Shown in pieces: positions 54,928 through 64,000 of a DNA stretch of 64,000 nt (its first letter is position 1; each line of letters begins with the position of its first letter). Both the position numbers and the translations under genes were made by a program. The notes below the pieces were generated by a model that saw only the letters and a program-made list of their open reading frames with translations, searched no databases and was not told the origin of the DNA. The stretch is taken from contig JAIWND010000028.1 in NCBI GenBank assembly GCA_025330725.1, forward strand, positions 243,501-307,500, written 5' to 3'. The stretch is from Chlamydoabsidia padenii (lineage: Eukaryota > Mucoromycota > Mucoromycetes > Mucorales > Cunninghamellaceae).

Positions 54928-56150
54928 CTAATAAGTGGTATTGATAAAGCTAGGTGAAGATTGGGGAGGGGTTTGATTTCCAGGTAAATGACCAGCAGCT
55001 TCAGCAGCAATATTAGCACGAGCGCGAAGGGCACTTCGTCGTTGAGAATGCATTGCTTCTTGTATAGGTGTGCTTCCACGCATTCCATTGACAAGGCCAC
55101 CACCAGCACTCATACCGGCAAAGAATTGGTCGTCCGTCATTTCTTGTTCAGGTTGAGTTTCATGTGTTGTTCGATTCGTCTTTAGAGGTTCTCGGTCAGG
55201 TAAGATGATGCCTCTTCTTCCTCGTGTTTGTCTTCGTTTTCGCCTATTTTATAAAATAAAGTAAAGGATCAGTCAAATGAGTTTTTATTTTTTTTCCCAA
55301 CATTATTTATGTTTACCTTGCTTCCCGTAATCGATCCTTTTCATTCTTTTGTAGTTCAGCATCAGATAGTTCCATCAAGGCGGGTGTAAAGCGTTCGACA
55401 GTATCAGCATCACGAGTGACAGTTTTCAAAAAAGGTAAGAAGCTGTGTTTGAGATCATCGTCCACCACTGGTCCATCAAATTCATGACCCACCAAGAGTA
55501 AAGACTTTGTATAGACATGGACTTGTTCCCGAATAGAATGTGCGATGGCCGTTCTAAATGGAATACAGAAGATTAGTCAGTGTCCCCAATCTTTCAAAAC
55601 CGAGTTTTTACCTGAATTCCCCGCCGAGTCCAAGATCGCTGCATAACACTTCTGCAAATTGTTCAGGTGAGTTTTCCGTACAGTTGATATCCCATTCAAA
55701 TTGATCGAGCAAAGCTTTGTGTCCAACAGTGATATCCAACTATAGTAGTAATAAACAATGTGAGCAGGGGTGGTGGTGATTTCTTTTTCATATAGAGTTA
55801 GTTACCTTGATCAACATTCTCAGTTCGGCATTCTGTTTAAACTTCTTTCTAGTTTGTTGATTAGTGTCGATATCCAAATTGTTAGAAGATAAAGGAGAAT
55901 CCACAGTCAATTGGTGTTCCATTTTGATAGGTGTGCTTGCTGAAGGAAGAGGTGTTGATAGAGACAGTTTTGTGTCTTCTTCAGTGTCGGATGGTTCGTT
56001 TGTCACCATACTTGATGCATGAAGGTAATAATCTTGTACTTGGTCGCGTATAGATCGAGCAATTTGTGGTATAAATGCTGCTGGAGGGAGTCGGAGATCT
56101 TCACACATATGTTCGGCAAACTGTTCTGGTGTAACGAGTTGTTCTAAAGA

Positions 56151-56224
<74 letters not shown>

Positions 56225-57301
56225 GTTAAGGGAGATTTGATTCTATACTATCTTTTTACCATTCAAGTTCCAAGTAAATGTATCCCGCAATTTGTATCCG
56301 TCTGTTTCGAATTCAAGTCGTATTGGCACCAAGTTATCATCCTTACTTGATTGTTCCTTCATATCTTCTAAAGAGCTATTATAAAATGAGTTTAGTCAAA
56401 GATCCAGTTGTTACTCCCCCCCCCTTTTTTTTTTGACTTACAATTTCAATGAAGGTGTTCTACGCAAACGTTTCTTGTCCCGAGGATAAATGAGTTTCGA
56501 TTGCATTCCCGTAGTACCATTACCCAAACCACGATAACCAGGACCAAAAGTAGCCACCACCCCTTGAGGACCATGTAACCGTATCTTCCTTTCATGTTGT
56601 CCAATTTCGATTTCCCGTTTCTTTTCTTGAGCCAAGTGCAAGTGTCGTTTGTGTTGTTGATTCAAAATATCTTGGTAATCCCGATCTCGTTGTTGATATT
56701 GCGCGAGGTTTTCTTTTTGGACAGGCGTTTCGACAACAGTGGCTTCAATAGTGGGAATAAGAGGCACGCCAGGACTAGTGGTGGATGCACTACGAATACC
56801 AATGGCAGGTGTTGTTGCCGCTGGAACCATGGGAGGTCGACCTGGAAGTGGTGGAGGAGGTGTTGGATGTTGTTGTTGTTGTTGCATTTGAAGCTGCTGT
56901 TGCTGTTGCTGTTGACGTTGTTGAAGTTGTAATTGTTGTTGTTGAAGGCTGAGTTGTTGTTGCTGTTGCTGTTGTTGGAGAGGAGTGAATTTGAGAGGAA
57001 GACCATTGGGACCTACTGTTTCGGCTGGTAAGGTACCTGGAGGTCTCATATACCCAAGTGGATTTGTTGGTTGTTGTGTAGACATAGGTGGGCGGAATCC
57101 TTGACTAAGCCGAGTAGGATCGTTCGTCATCATACCAACTGGATTCGAATACATACTTCCTGGTGATTGTTCAAAAGACTGAGGTGGCAATCGACCTTGT
57201 TGTTGCTGCATGGCGTGTAATGCTGCTAATCTTTGTCGTTGTTGAAATTGCTGAAATTGTTGCTGTTGTTGCTGCTGTTGTTGTTGTTGTTGTTGTTGCA
57301 T
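54928..57301 (-). CDS. SNF5: SNF5/SMARCB1 core subunit of SWI/SNF-type remodellers
   Basis: Six exons: 57301-56442, 56375-56260, 56143-55806, 55739-55612, 55553-55317, 55243-54928; 664 aa. A Gln-rich N-terminal third (poly-Q at residues 2-15 and further Q blocks) precedes RRTPSLKL. Two SNF5 repeats follow: repeat 1 [20 protein letters not shown]...[18 protein letters not shown], repeat 2 [20 protein letters not shown]...[14 protein letters not shown]. The tail is basic ([13 protein letters not shown]). Both repeats with a conserved W-N/D-x-N core make SNF5 a firm call; it could serve either SWI/SNF or RSC (Sfh1). Intron 2 contains a 67-base A run (T on the coding strand). Confidence 0.95.
56154..56220. 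repeat. poly(A) run of 67 nt inside SNF5 intron 2
   Basis: Uninterrupted A on the plus strand; on the coding strand it is a T67 tract 11 nt before the AG of the intron. It is by far the longest homopolymer in the window. The exact length may be an assembly or sequencing estimate. Confidence 0.9.
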
Positions 57302-57724
57302 CGTGTTGAAGTTGATAGTTCAAAGCAAAATGAGGGATTAGGGTCAAGACGACGACTGTGTGCTGTTCCAAAGATTAATATTGATATAGATTATGGTGAT
57401 GGTGATGGTGTTAATATACGCAAAGATGAATGACAAGAGAAAAGAAGGCAAGTCTATAATAACAATAATTTGAAAAAAGGAGGAAGAGAGAAGAAAAAAA
57501 AAAAAAAAAAAAAAAAGAGAGGGAGAGGAAGCGGAAATTGACCACCGCGACGTCACATAGTGGTTTTATTCAATGGTAGTATGTATCCTATAGTATTTGA
57601 CAATGCTTTTTTATTGGAGATAGTATGTATTGGTGGGAGTAAATAGATATCCTTGTTGTAAGAATAATAATAAAAAACTATATAATGTATACAAGAGGGG
57701 AGGGAAGGGAAGGGTTTATTCTAT
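57302..57724. other. Spacer: SNF5 promoter and MIC10 3' flank
   Basis: Contains a purine-rich stretch with an A run (57494-57516) and GAGGAAGCGGAAATTG (57526-57541) about 230 bp upstream of SNF5. No gene seen. Confidence 0.5.
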
Positions 57725-58213
57725 CTAAACTACGGGCTTTTCCTTCTTGAATTCTACTCCAGGGACGTAGTGAGGGTGGAAGATACGCTATGATAAGACA
57801 AGAAGGTTCGTTAGTTAGCATATCAATGGTTGATCAATGACTAAGAAGTATTTTTACCTGAGCATCAGCATAGGCAACACCGAAACCCCAACCAGTAGAG
57901 ATAGCAATAGGCCAAGTGCGTTCTATAAGAAAAAAGTCATAGTTCATAATGTCAGTTTAGTAAGCATTAAGAGTTTGTCGTTGTAGCATTGTATTTACTT
58001 TTGAATAACAAGGCTGAAGCAACGATACCAACGCTCAGGCCAAGACCTGTTTTAACGACAAAGTTCGAAATGACACGATCCCACTATTGCGTTTAAAAAA
58101 GAAGGTGAGTTCATCCAAATTTTTTTCCAAGGTAGTGATTGTTTTATATTGTAGATATTTACCTTGTGTGTGAGAAGTTCTTCACTTGCTATCTTCTTGT
58201 CAGCAGCAGACAT
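57725..58213 (-). CDS. MIC10: MICOS subunit MIC10
   Basis: Four exons: 58213-58163, 58083-57999, 57922-57858, 57787-57725; 87 aa. Two short membrane helices each carry the glycine motif of MIC10: KTGLGLSVGIVASALLF in the first and STGWGFGVAYADAQ in the second. Between them is the basic turn KKRTWP. The start of the domain WDRVISNFVVK is also typical. MIC10 oligomerises through these glycines in the inner mitochondrial membrane and bends it at crista junctions. Length equals the family (about 80-100 aa). Confidence 0.94.
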
Positions 58214-58827
58214 GGAATATAATTGAAGGAGGGAGAGAGAAAGAGAGGGAGGAAGAAAAAACAATTTGTCAAGATTCAACGCCGATTCACCCCAGTGTGC
58301 AAATTCAATCGCCGCTTCATTACGCAGTAGACTGTGAGGGACCAAGCGAACTTGGCAGTAGATCGCGATGTATCATATTTATTTTGGCATGATAATTCAC
58401 AACGTTTACACCAATTGATCCCATATCAAGTCTACCAGATAGTATTTATACCAGATGCGATTGATTTGACTTGGTCTTGACTTGTTAATGCATCAAATTC
58501 CTTTGAGAGACGAAACCAAAGATTCTGCATATGAGATTAATGACACTTGTAATAAAAGAGAGAGAAGACAAAAAAGCAACAAACTCGATCATTTAGGCAA
58601 ACATCCAATGGATTTCCAAAATAGATAAGACAAAGACAAGTTCGTACCATAAAAGGTAGAAGAGATTAATTAAAAACTAGAGTGATTTATTTTTAGGTTT
58701 CTACTAAAGAAACAATGGTGAGAAGAATGAGATTGAGGCTATGTACACTATATAAACTAAGGGGGGGTGGATATTAATGCTAGGTGTAAGTTGGTTTCGA
58801 TACAGGGTCAGTGAGTGACACTTTCTG
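58214..58827. other. Spacer upstream of MIC10
   Basis: Holds AACGCCGATTC (58278-58288) and a type-B word AATTCAATCGCCGCTTC (58302-58318), about 90 bp upstream of the MIC10 start. No gene seen. Confidence 0.55.
58302..58318 (+). promoter_or_regulatory. Type-B motif AATTCAATCGCCGCTTC upstream of MIC10
   Basis: A copy of the second recurrent word, 89-105 bp upstream of the MIC10 start codon; a related CAACGCCGATTC lies 15-25 bp nearer the gene. Confidence 0.45.
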
Positions 58828-60675
58828 TCATATTGACGGGAGCATTCTTTGCTGAAGTAAAGGAGTGTCCTACAAAACAAAACAAAACAAAAAAAATATG
58901 TCAGTTAACATGCACTTGATTTGATTTTGATTCTATGTACTCCTTACCATGTGGGGCGCTTTATTGTATGTCACCTTGTGTTTATCAGCAGGATCCGTTC
59001 GTAGACATGACATTAAATCGTGACCCACTTCTTCACAAATTTCACAATAGGTAGGCAAATCATCATCATCATCATCGTCTTCTTCTTCGTCGTCGTCGTC
59101 ATCGTCGTCTCCAAAGATGGATGAATTGCTTGATATGATCGTTTTACGTGTAGCCCAAGATCCTAATATCATCCCACTATCCAAAGACAATGTGTGTTTC
59201 TTCTTGTTGATGTTACTGTTGTTATTGTTGTTGTTGTTGTTGTTGATGATACTACTGCTGTGATACTTCCCTCTTTTCCGTGGTTTGACTTTATCGAGTT
59301 TTAGTTTTAATTGCCTATTGCGTTGTCGTTCGAGTTCCACCGATTCCATGAGATCAGCCTGTTTGAACAACTTTGTTTCAATCAGTGATTCCAGATTAGC
59401 AACATCCCGATGAAGAGCATTGATGTCACGCCGCTGTTGATTCTTCACATCCGTATCCATCCGCACTTTTTCCAATACATCTTTCACTTGACGCTGAGTT
59501 TCCTTGAGCTGATCCACGAGTCCCAACCCCGGTCGTACATCGAATGGATCCATCAAACCTTGACATACCTGTTCGATCTGTCGCATAGTTGTTTTGATCG
59601 AATCATGTTCTTGTCGTTCCCGTTGCAGTTCCTGGATCAGCTGACTTTGTTGTTCCAAGAGTTGAGTTGATTCCTTTCGATGAATTGATAGAGTGTGTTC
59701 GAGTGTCGTTTCGAGTTGATTCAAATGGACAGCCTGCTGTCTGTTTGTTTCATCCAATTGTTGTACCCGCTGATAAAGTTGATCGTGTTGTGTTATTTGT
59801 TGGTTTGCTTGTGCGAGCTGTTGTATCAAGTGATCACGTTCTTTTCGTAATTCGTACACCCGATGTTGTTCTCGCCCTAGTTTGACTTGATAACTGTTTA
59901 CTTGTTGTTGATGTTGATCCAGTAATATTCGATATCGAGTTTCCAAGTCATCTGTGCGATTCTTCTCATATCTTTGCTGAAAAAGAGGATCCACGTGTTT
60001 AGGTTCCGATCCTGATGGTGTGACATTGACCGTGCGTTGACTATTTTTGCTCAAATGCGGCTTTTTTATGAGAGTAGGTGTTTGTGGTGAAGGATAAGGT
60101 GCTGATGAAGATGATCTTGATATGGATGTGATGGATGATGCCGATGATAAGGATAATGATGATGTATTCACAGAGGGCTTGTTACTGGTAGTCATCGTTT
60201 TGTTGGATAGTGTTGCTAAACATTGACTGACAAGAATGATTTTGGAATAGAGGACAAATATACCGGTTTTAGGAGTACAATTAAAGTAATAGACACTAAT
60301 TTATATATATATATATATATAAAGAGAAGAAGAAAGATTAGTATAGTAATGCATGACCATATAGTTTTATGACACTTACCCTTGCACAGATCCATCGTTT
60401 TTACCTGTTCCTTGATGATCCAATTCCACACCAGCCCATTTACCCGGTTTGAATTCAGTGGGCCCAAGATAACGAAGTGTACCATAGAGTTGTTTCCCTT
60501 CTACAAGTACCCGATCACCAACTTGAGGATCTTCAGTCTCGTTCATTCCAAGATTCAATCCATCGTCAATTGTATTCAATTGAGTTGTAATAGTTGTTGA
60601 TTTGGTTGAGATTGGTTGATGGTTTCGTTTTCGTGACAAGTTGAATTCCAAAGGAGCTTTTGGTAGTTTTGACAT
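58828..60675 (-). CDS. CLIP-170/Bik1-like microtubule plus-end protein
   Basis: Three exons: 60675-60380, 60295-58948, 58869-58828; 561 aa. A CAP-Gly domain (about 50-118: VGDRVLVEGKQLYGTLRYLG, KPGKWAGVELD, GKNDGSVQG, YYFNCTPKTGIFVLYSKI) contains the tubulin/EEY-binding GKNDG motif. A Ser-rich linker follows, then a long coiled coil (about 200-430, Gln/Leu/Arg-rich heptads), a poly-Asn run and an acidic run of about 20 D/E. A C-terminal zinc knuckle CEICEEVGHDLMSC completes it. CAP-Gly, coiled coil and zinc knuckle in this order define CLIP-170, Bik1 and Tip1, which track growing microtubule ends and recruit dynein. The last exon adds only 13 residues. Confidence 0.93.
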
Positions 60676-62077
60676 GAAGAGTATTTCGTTGTGATAATTA
60701 AAAGAGACAAGAATATAGAAGAGTGAGAGAGTGAGGTAAGAGTAAAAGGGGGAGGGTATCAAATATTTAAGAATAGATTTTGGAAAGAAAAGGAAAAGAA
60801 AAGAAATGGGGGAGACAAAAAAAAAATGAGGAGTCAAAAAGGTGTGTTTCAAGAAATAAGTCGCACGCATAAACCCAAAAATGGACTATGGGGTGTCGGG
60901 ATTCCAATAATTGGGATTTAACATATGCAAAGTCTTTATGTTGTGTTCGCGGCATTGAACATCAAAGGAAATCACTATAGTTACTATGTATCATTACTTT
61001 AAATTATTGAAATGAAGCTATTGAATACATACTTTTTTATGATAACAACAAGACCTTTTTCAAAGGAAACATATAAACTAACTGCCCCTCTCTTCTTCCC
61101 AATGGTGATCAAGTTTAGCATGATAAGATACTACATGATTGCTTCCTTTTAAGGATCAGCTGTTGTTTTTATAAATAGAGATAAAGTTGACCCTATTGAT
61201 AATTCCACTCGAATCACTTTTCACATTGTTTATCTTCCCACAAAAGCCATGTGGTTGGGAAAAGAAGATTTCAAAAAAATGTCATAATGCATTAACCAAA
61301 GGAGACTTCCTTTCTCCTGCAAGGTTAATCATTAATGGACTAAGAATATTGTGAACCGATACAGTTTTAACCAAAATGCCTGACAGATCCATAAAAGGAA
61401 GTGAAGATTATCGGGTTTTGAAATTTCTAGACTTGGTTTACTTTTTCCTGCAACTGACCTTGTGTGAATCAATGTATGTCATCAATGAGTTGCTTTTTCC
61501 CATAGTAATCGACTTTGGTTGTGGGAGACAGGGGTACATGCAAAAGATGAACATTTTTCAGCCTATTGAGAAATGTTGTGAAAAAAAAAAAAAAAAAGAG
61601 AGAGACGATGACACCATTGCTGGGCGAAAATCTACCAATCTAATGGAAGGGAGGGGAAAGGGAACCAATGGGGCTGTTTCGTTTCTGTATTCTTACGAAA
61701 TGAGACCGTGGTCTATCATACCATGGCGGAACGGGATTTGAATAATATAAGGGTGAAATAAAGGTCAGACGAATCCGGACCAATGAATTCAAAGAACGAT
61801 TATAATACAAAATATACAAGTCCGTTTCTGTTCATAAAACATTTTCCATTCCAATTTTTCCCTTTTTCTTTTTTCTTTTCTTTCTTTCTCAACAAACAAC
61901 GAATGTTATAAACTCTCATCTTACTTTTTTTTACTCTATATTTACTTATCTTACATACACCTCTTCCTTTATCATTTCTTCTCTCCCTCTATTCTACGTT
62001 AAAAAAAACAAAAAACCACCAAAAAAAACCTCCTCTCTTCATTATAATCCCTCTTGTACACAGTTATCTATTTCATC
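60676..62077. other. Divergent spacer: CLIP-170-like (-) and EDC1-like (+)
   Basis: 1.4 kb with GTCGGGATTCCAATAATTGG (60896-60915), an exact CGGGATTTGAA word (61732-61742), an A run (61580-61597) and a long pyrimidine-rich leader (about 61840-62060) before the EDC1-like gene. The plus frame 61376-61741 spans an A run and has no family resemblance, so it is not called. Confidence 0.6.
61732..61742 (-). promoter_or_regulatory. CGGGATTTGAA motif upstream of EDC1-like gene
   Basis: An exact recurrent word about 340 bp upstream of the start codon; the long leader makes a promoter position plausible. Confidence 0.4.
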
Positions 62078-63248
62078 ATGACCAATACATCATCATTGAC
62101 TACCAAAAAGCATGTTACTCCTCAAGTGGCACTTATTCCTACCAACAACAACAACAAGAATTCTACTCAACAACCTCACATCAAGAAGGCTGGACCCAAG
62201 ACTACTGTAAAAGAACCCTCATCTCACTCGAAATCGGCGAAACCCAAGACTAACAAGAAGCAACAACGTATGGCTACCAGTGACGGTGAAACCACTGATG
62301 GCGGAATTACCAACAAACAAAAACTCAAGAAACAACCCAAGTCATCAGCCATCAATCCTACTCAAACACCAGCTGTCGTCAACAAACAAGCTCAACCAAG
62401 CCATAATCACCAACACCATCAACAACAACGTCGTAATGTGGTTCCTGTCAAGGTGCGTCGTATGGAAAGAAGAAAAGACATTGAATCCATGACTGAAGCA
62501 CTTCAAACTTCTCAGGCGGATCTCCTCAGCTCAAGCCCACCTGTGTCGTCTGCTACCGAATCCGAAGATTCTGATCCTGGTCGTATGGAACAAAAGAAGC
62601 GTCAAGGTAACAACAAGATCAAGAAAAAGCCTAATGTCGACAATGCTGCTACTTTCCCTCCATTGAACAACCAATCCAAGAAAAGGTAAATAACAACAAT
62701 AACAAAGTAGCTTGGGTTTATTATTACCTATTTGGGATTAGAATTGTATCTGTAACTTTCTCTTTTTTTTTTGAAGTGGTCCTCGTCGTCAACAGCAGCC
62801 TCAACAACAGCAACAACTGCAACAACACCGTCAAGGCAACAAGATTGTGTATGCTGGTCCTACATTTAACAATGCTCCAGCTCCAAGTGCTCTTCCTATT
62901 CCTGCTTTAACTAATGGTGGCTCTTCTCAACAACAGCAGCAACAACAACACCAACAACATGATGAAGTCTTTTACATGGAAGTGATTCCTCCTCCTGCTC
63001 AACCTGACTTTCAACAACAATCAAGAGACTTGATGAATTTATTGGCACCTCAACGTATTACTCCTGTTATTAATCACCATCCTCATCATCACCCTCATCA
63101 CCATCATCCTTATCAACTTCCTCATGGTCCAATGATGCCTATGATGCCTATGATGCCTATGATGAATCACCTTCCTCAACGTGATCATACCTTGTCTCAA
63201 ATTCAAAACGATCTTCGGTCTATGCTCAAGTTGGAGGCTGCTTCTTAA
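62078..63248 (+). CDS. EDC1/EDC2/PNRC-like activator of mRNA decapping
   Basis: Two exons: 62078-62685 and 62777-63248; 359 aa. The protein is almost entirely low-complexity (Lys/Asn/Gln/Ser/Thr, then Gln and His runs and an MMP iteration). It carries one conserved linear motif, IVYAGPTFNNAPAPSALPIP (about residues 226-245). This matches the decapping-activator motif of yeast Edc1/Edc2 and animal PNRC1/2: an aromatic-AG-x-x-F block that contacts Dcp2, and a Pro-rich LPxP part that binds the Dcp1 EVH1 domain. So it probably stimulates Dcp1-Dcp2. A start at 62054 (MYTVIYFI...) is possible; 62078 is preferred because the extension is hydrophobic and unlike the rest. A short basic segment (KVRRMERRKDIE) may bind RNA. 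Confidence 0.78.
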
Positions 63249-64000
63249 AAGGGACCAATCTTTGGTTTTGGACCATCCTTCTCATATTTACTCTCTTCAT
63301 ACCCCCCTCTTTTCCCCCTTCACCTCCCCCCCCCTTTTTTTTTATCTCTTTGTTTGACTCTTTTATGTTTTTATTTATTATCTCTTCCTCCCCTTGTATA
63401 TTTTGAAGCGTTTACATTTTAGAAGGTGGTTCCCTTCCTCTTATTTTAACTTCCCCTCTCTTCACCCTTACTCATCCACTTGTATTATAGTTCCCTTCTT
63501 CCCTAGTTTACTATCTACTATCCTCTTTTTTTTTATCTCGTTTTCCCCGTGAACATCCTGTATTTTGTTTATGGATGGGGTCAACTTCTTTTTTTTACTC
63601 TTATAGTATACATCTCTTCTCCTTTATCAACCACTTCCATTTTAACCCATTTTACCTTCTTTACCGATTTCCCCAACACCCTTCATACACCTCTTTTGCC
63701 GATTAACACCCACTTTTATCATCTGTCCCCGGATCCCCTCTTCTTTTATATCACTCCTTCCGATCTTACATCTATATCATCTTTTTCGTCTAAAAATAAA
63801 TAAAAAAAAAAGGCATGACTTTGAACCTTTGGTTCATTGTTATGTATCAAAAAAAAAAAAAAAAACATTGTCTTGATAGTGATTGATCTCGGCGGGATTT
63901 GAAAATGTGCTTTATTAATGTGCCTCGGGCGGTTTAATGAGGCTGTTGTGGTTTTTATCTTTGCTTGTCTTCTCACCATAAACAAACACCATAATGATAA
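63249..64000. other. 3' flank of EDC1-like gene and right-edge spacer
   Basis: 63260-63800 is strongly C/T-rich on the sense strand, with C9T9 near 63327-63343 and T runs near 63520. An AATAAA lies at about 63797. A TTGAACCTTTGGTTCA inverted repeat follows at about 63822-63837. An exact CGGGATTTGAA word within CGGCGGGATTTGAAAA lies at 63890-63905. It probably belongs to a minus-strand promoter or to a gene beyond the edge. No gene seen. Confidence 0.55.
63890..63905 (-). promoter_or_regulatory. CGGCGGGATTTGAAAA motif near right edge
   Basis: The longest form of the recurrent word, sharing CGGCGGGATTTGAAA with the copy at 32393-32407. Its target gene is not visible. Confidence 0.4.

Noticed and set aside
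61376..61741. 121-codon plus-strand frame starting MPDRSIKGSEDY
   Set aside because: It crosses an A18 run read as KKKKKK, ends in the CGGGATTTGAA word, and matches no family I know.

Overview
The window is nuclear DNA from a filamentous, early-diverging fungus, most likely a member of the Mucoromycota (Mucorales-like). The reasons are many short introns (mostly 50-100 nt, GT-AG with CTAAC/CTGAC-type branch sites), AT-rich spacers with long A/T homopolymers, and a protein set that includes Gemin5, a furry/Tao3 giant, a Ydj1-type DnaJ, a Msb2-type mucin, MIC10, PCF11 and SNF5. The phylum is inferred from general character and was not tested. No transposon, CRISPR array, rRNA or convincing tRNA was seen. 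Exon boundaries were worked out by hand from splice sites and frame; all the multi-exon models given as complete close in frame.

Layout. 1-129: 5' end of an Mpv17/Sym1-family gene (-). 352-3024: transferrin-receptor/glutamate-carboxypeptidase-like membrane protein (-) with its metal ligands replaced. 4751-5210: CipC-like DUF3759 gene (+). 5.2-9.8 kb: gene-poor, with a small mitochondrial-type protein (7605-7977), two weak small-gene candidates and a tandem ~240-bp repeat. 9815-10896: RING-CH membrane E3 (-). 11562-12718: FetB/UPF0014-like permease (-). 12888-13467: EMC5 (-). 13767-22710: furry/Tao3/Mor2, 2753 aa (-). 23062-23994: HDDC2-type HD phosphohydrolase (+). 24973-26043: EFM7-type methyltransferase (-). 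26239-27840: HAD 'Swiss Army Knife' protein (-). 28387-31585: Msb2-like signalling mucin with about 34 repeats of 15 aa (-). 32978-34643: farnesylated-type DnaJ (-). 35944-38502: PCF11 (+). 38754-39077: possible small gene (+). 39586-41367: RNF220-like RING protein (-). 42550-44974: second transmembrane mucin (+). 45770-47819: NIPA-type Mg transporter (+). 48276-52412: Gemin5 (-). 52596-53453: exosome subunit RRP40 (+). 54928-57301: SNF5 (-). 57725-58213: MIC10 (-). 58828-60675: CLIP-170-like CAP-Gly protein (-). 62078-63248: EDC1/PNRC-like decapping activator (+).

Themes. Several genes serve RNA metabolism (PCF11, Gemin5, RRP40, EDC1-like); Gemin5 and RRP40 share a 183-bp divergent promoter. 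Others serve polarity and cell surface (furry, Msb2-like, CLIP-170-like, second mucin) or protein homeostasis (EMC5, DnaJ, RING-CH, RNF220-like). These are neighbours, not operons.

The most striking unexplained signal is a short DNA word, TTCAAATCCCG, present at least 12 times exactly (20 times as its 8-base core), nearly always outside coding sequence. It occurs in promoter regions and also inside a ~240-bp repeat family that sits between converging genes. A second word, ATTCAATCGSCG, recurs in four spacers (one copy lacks the leading A).
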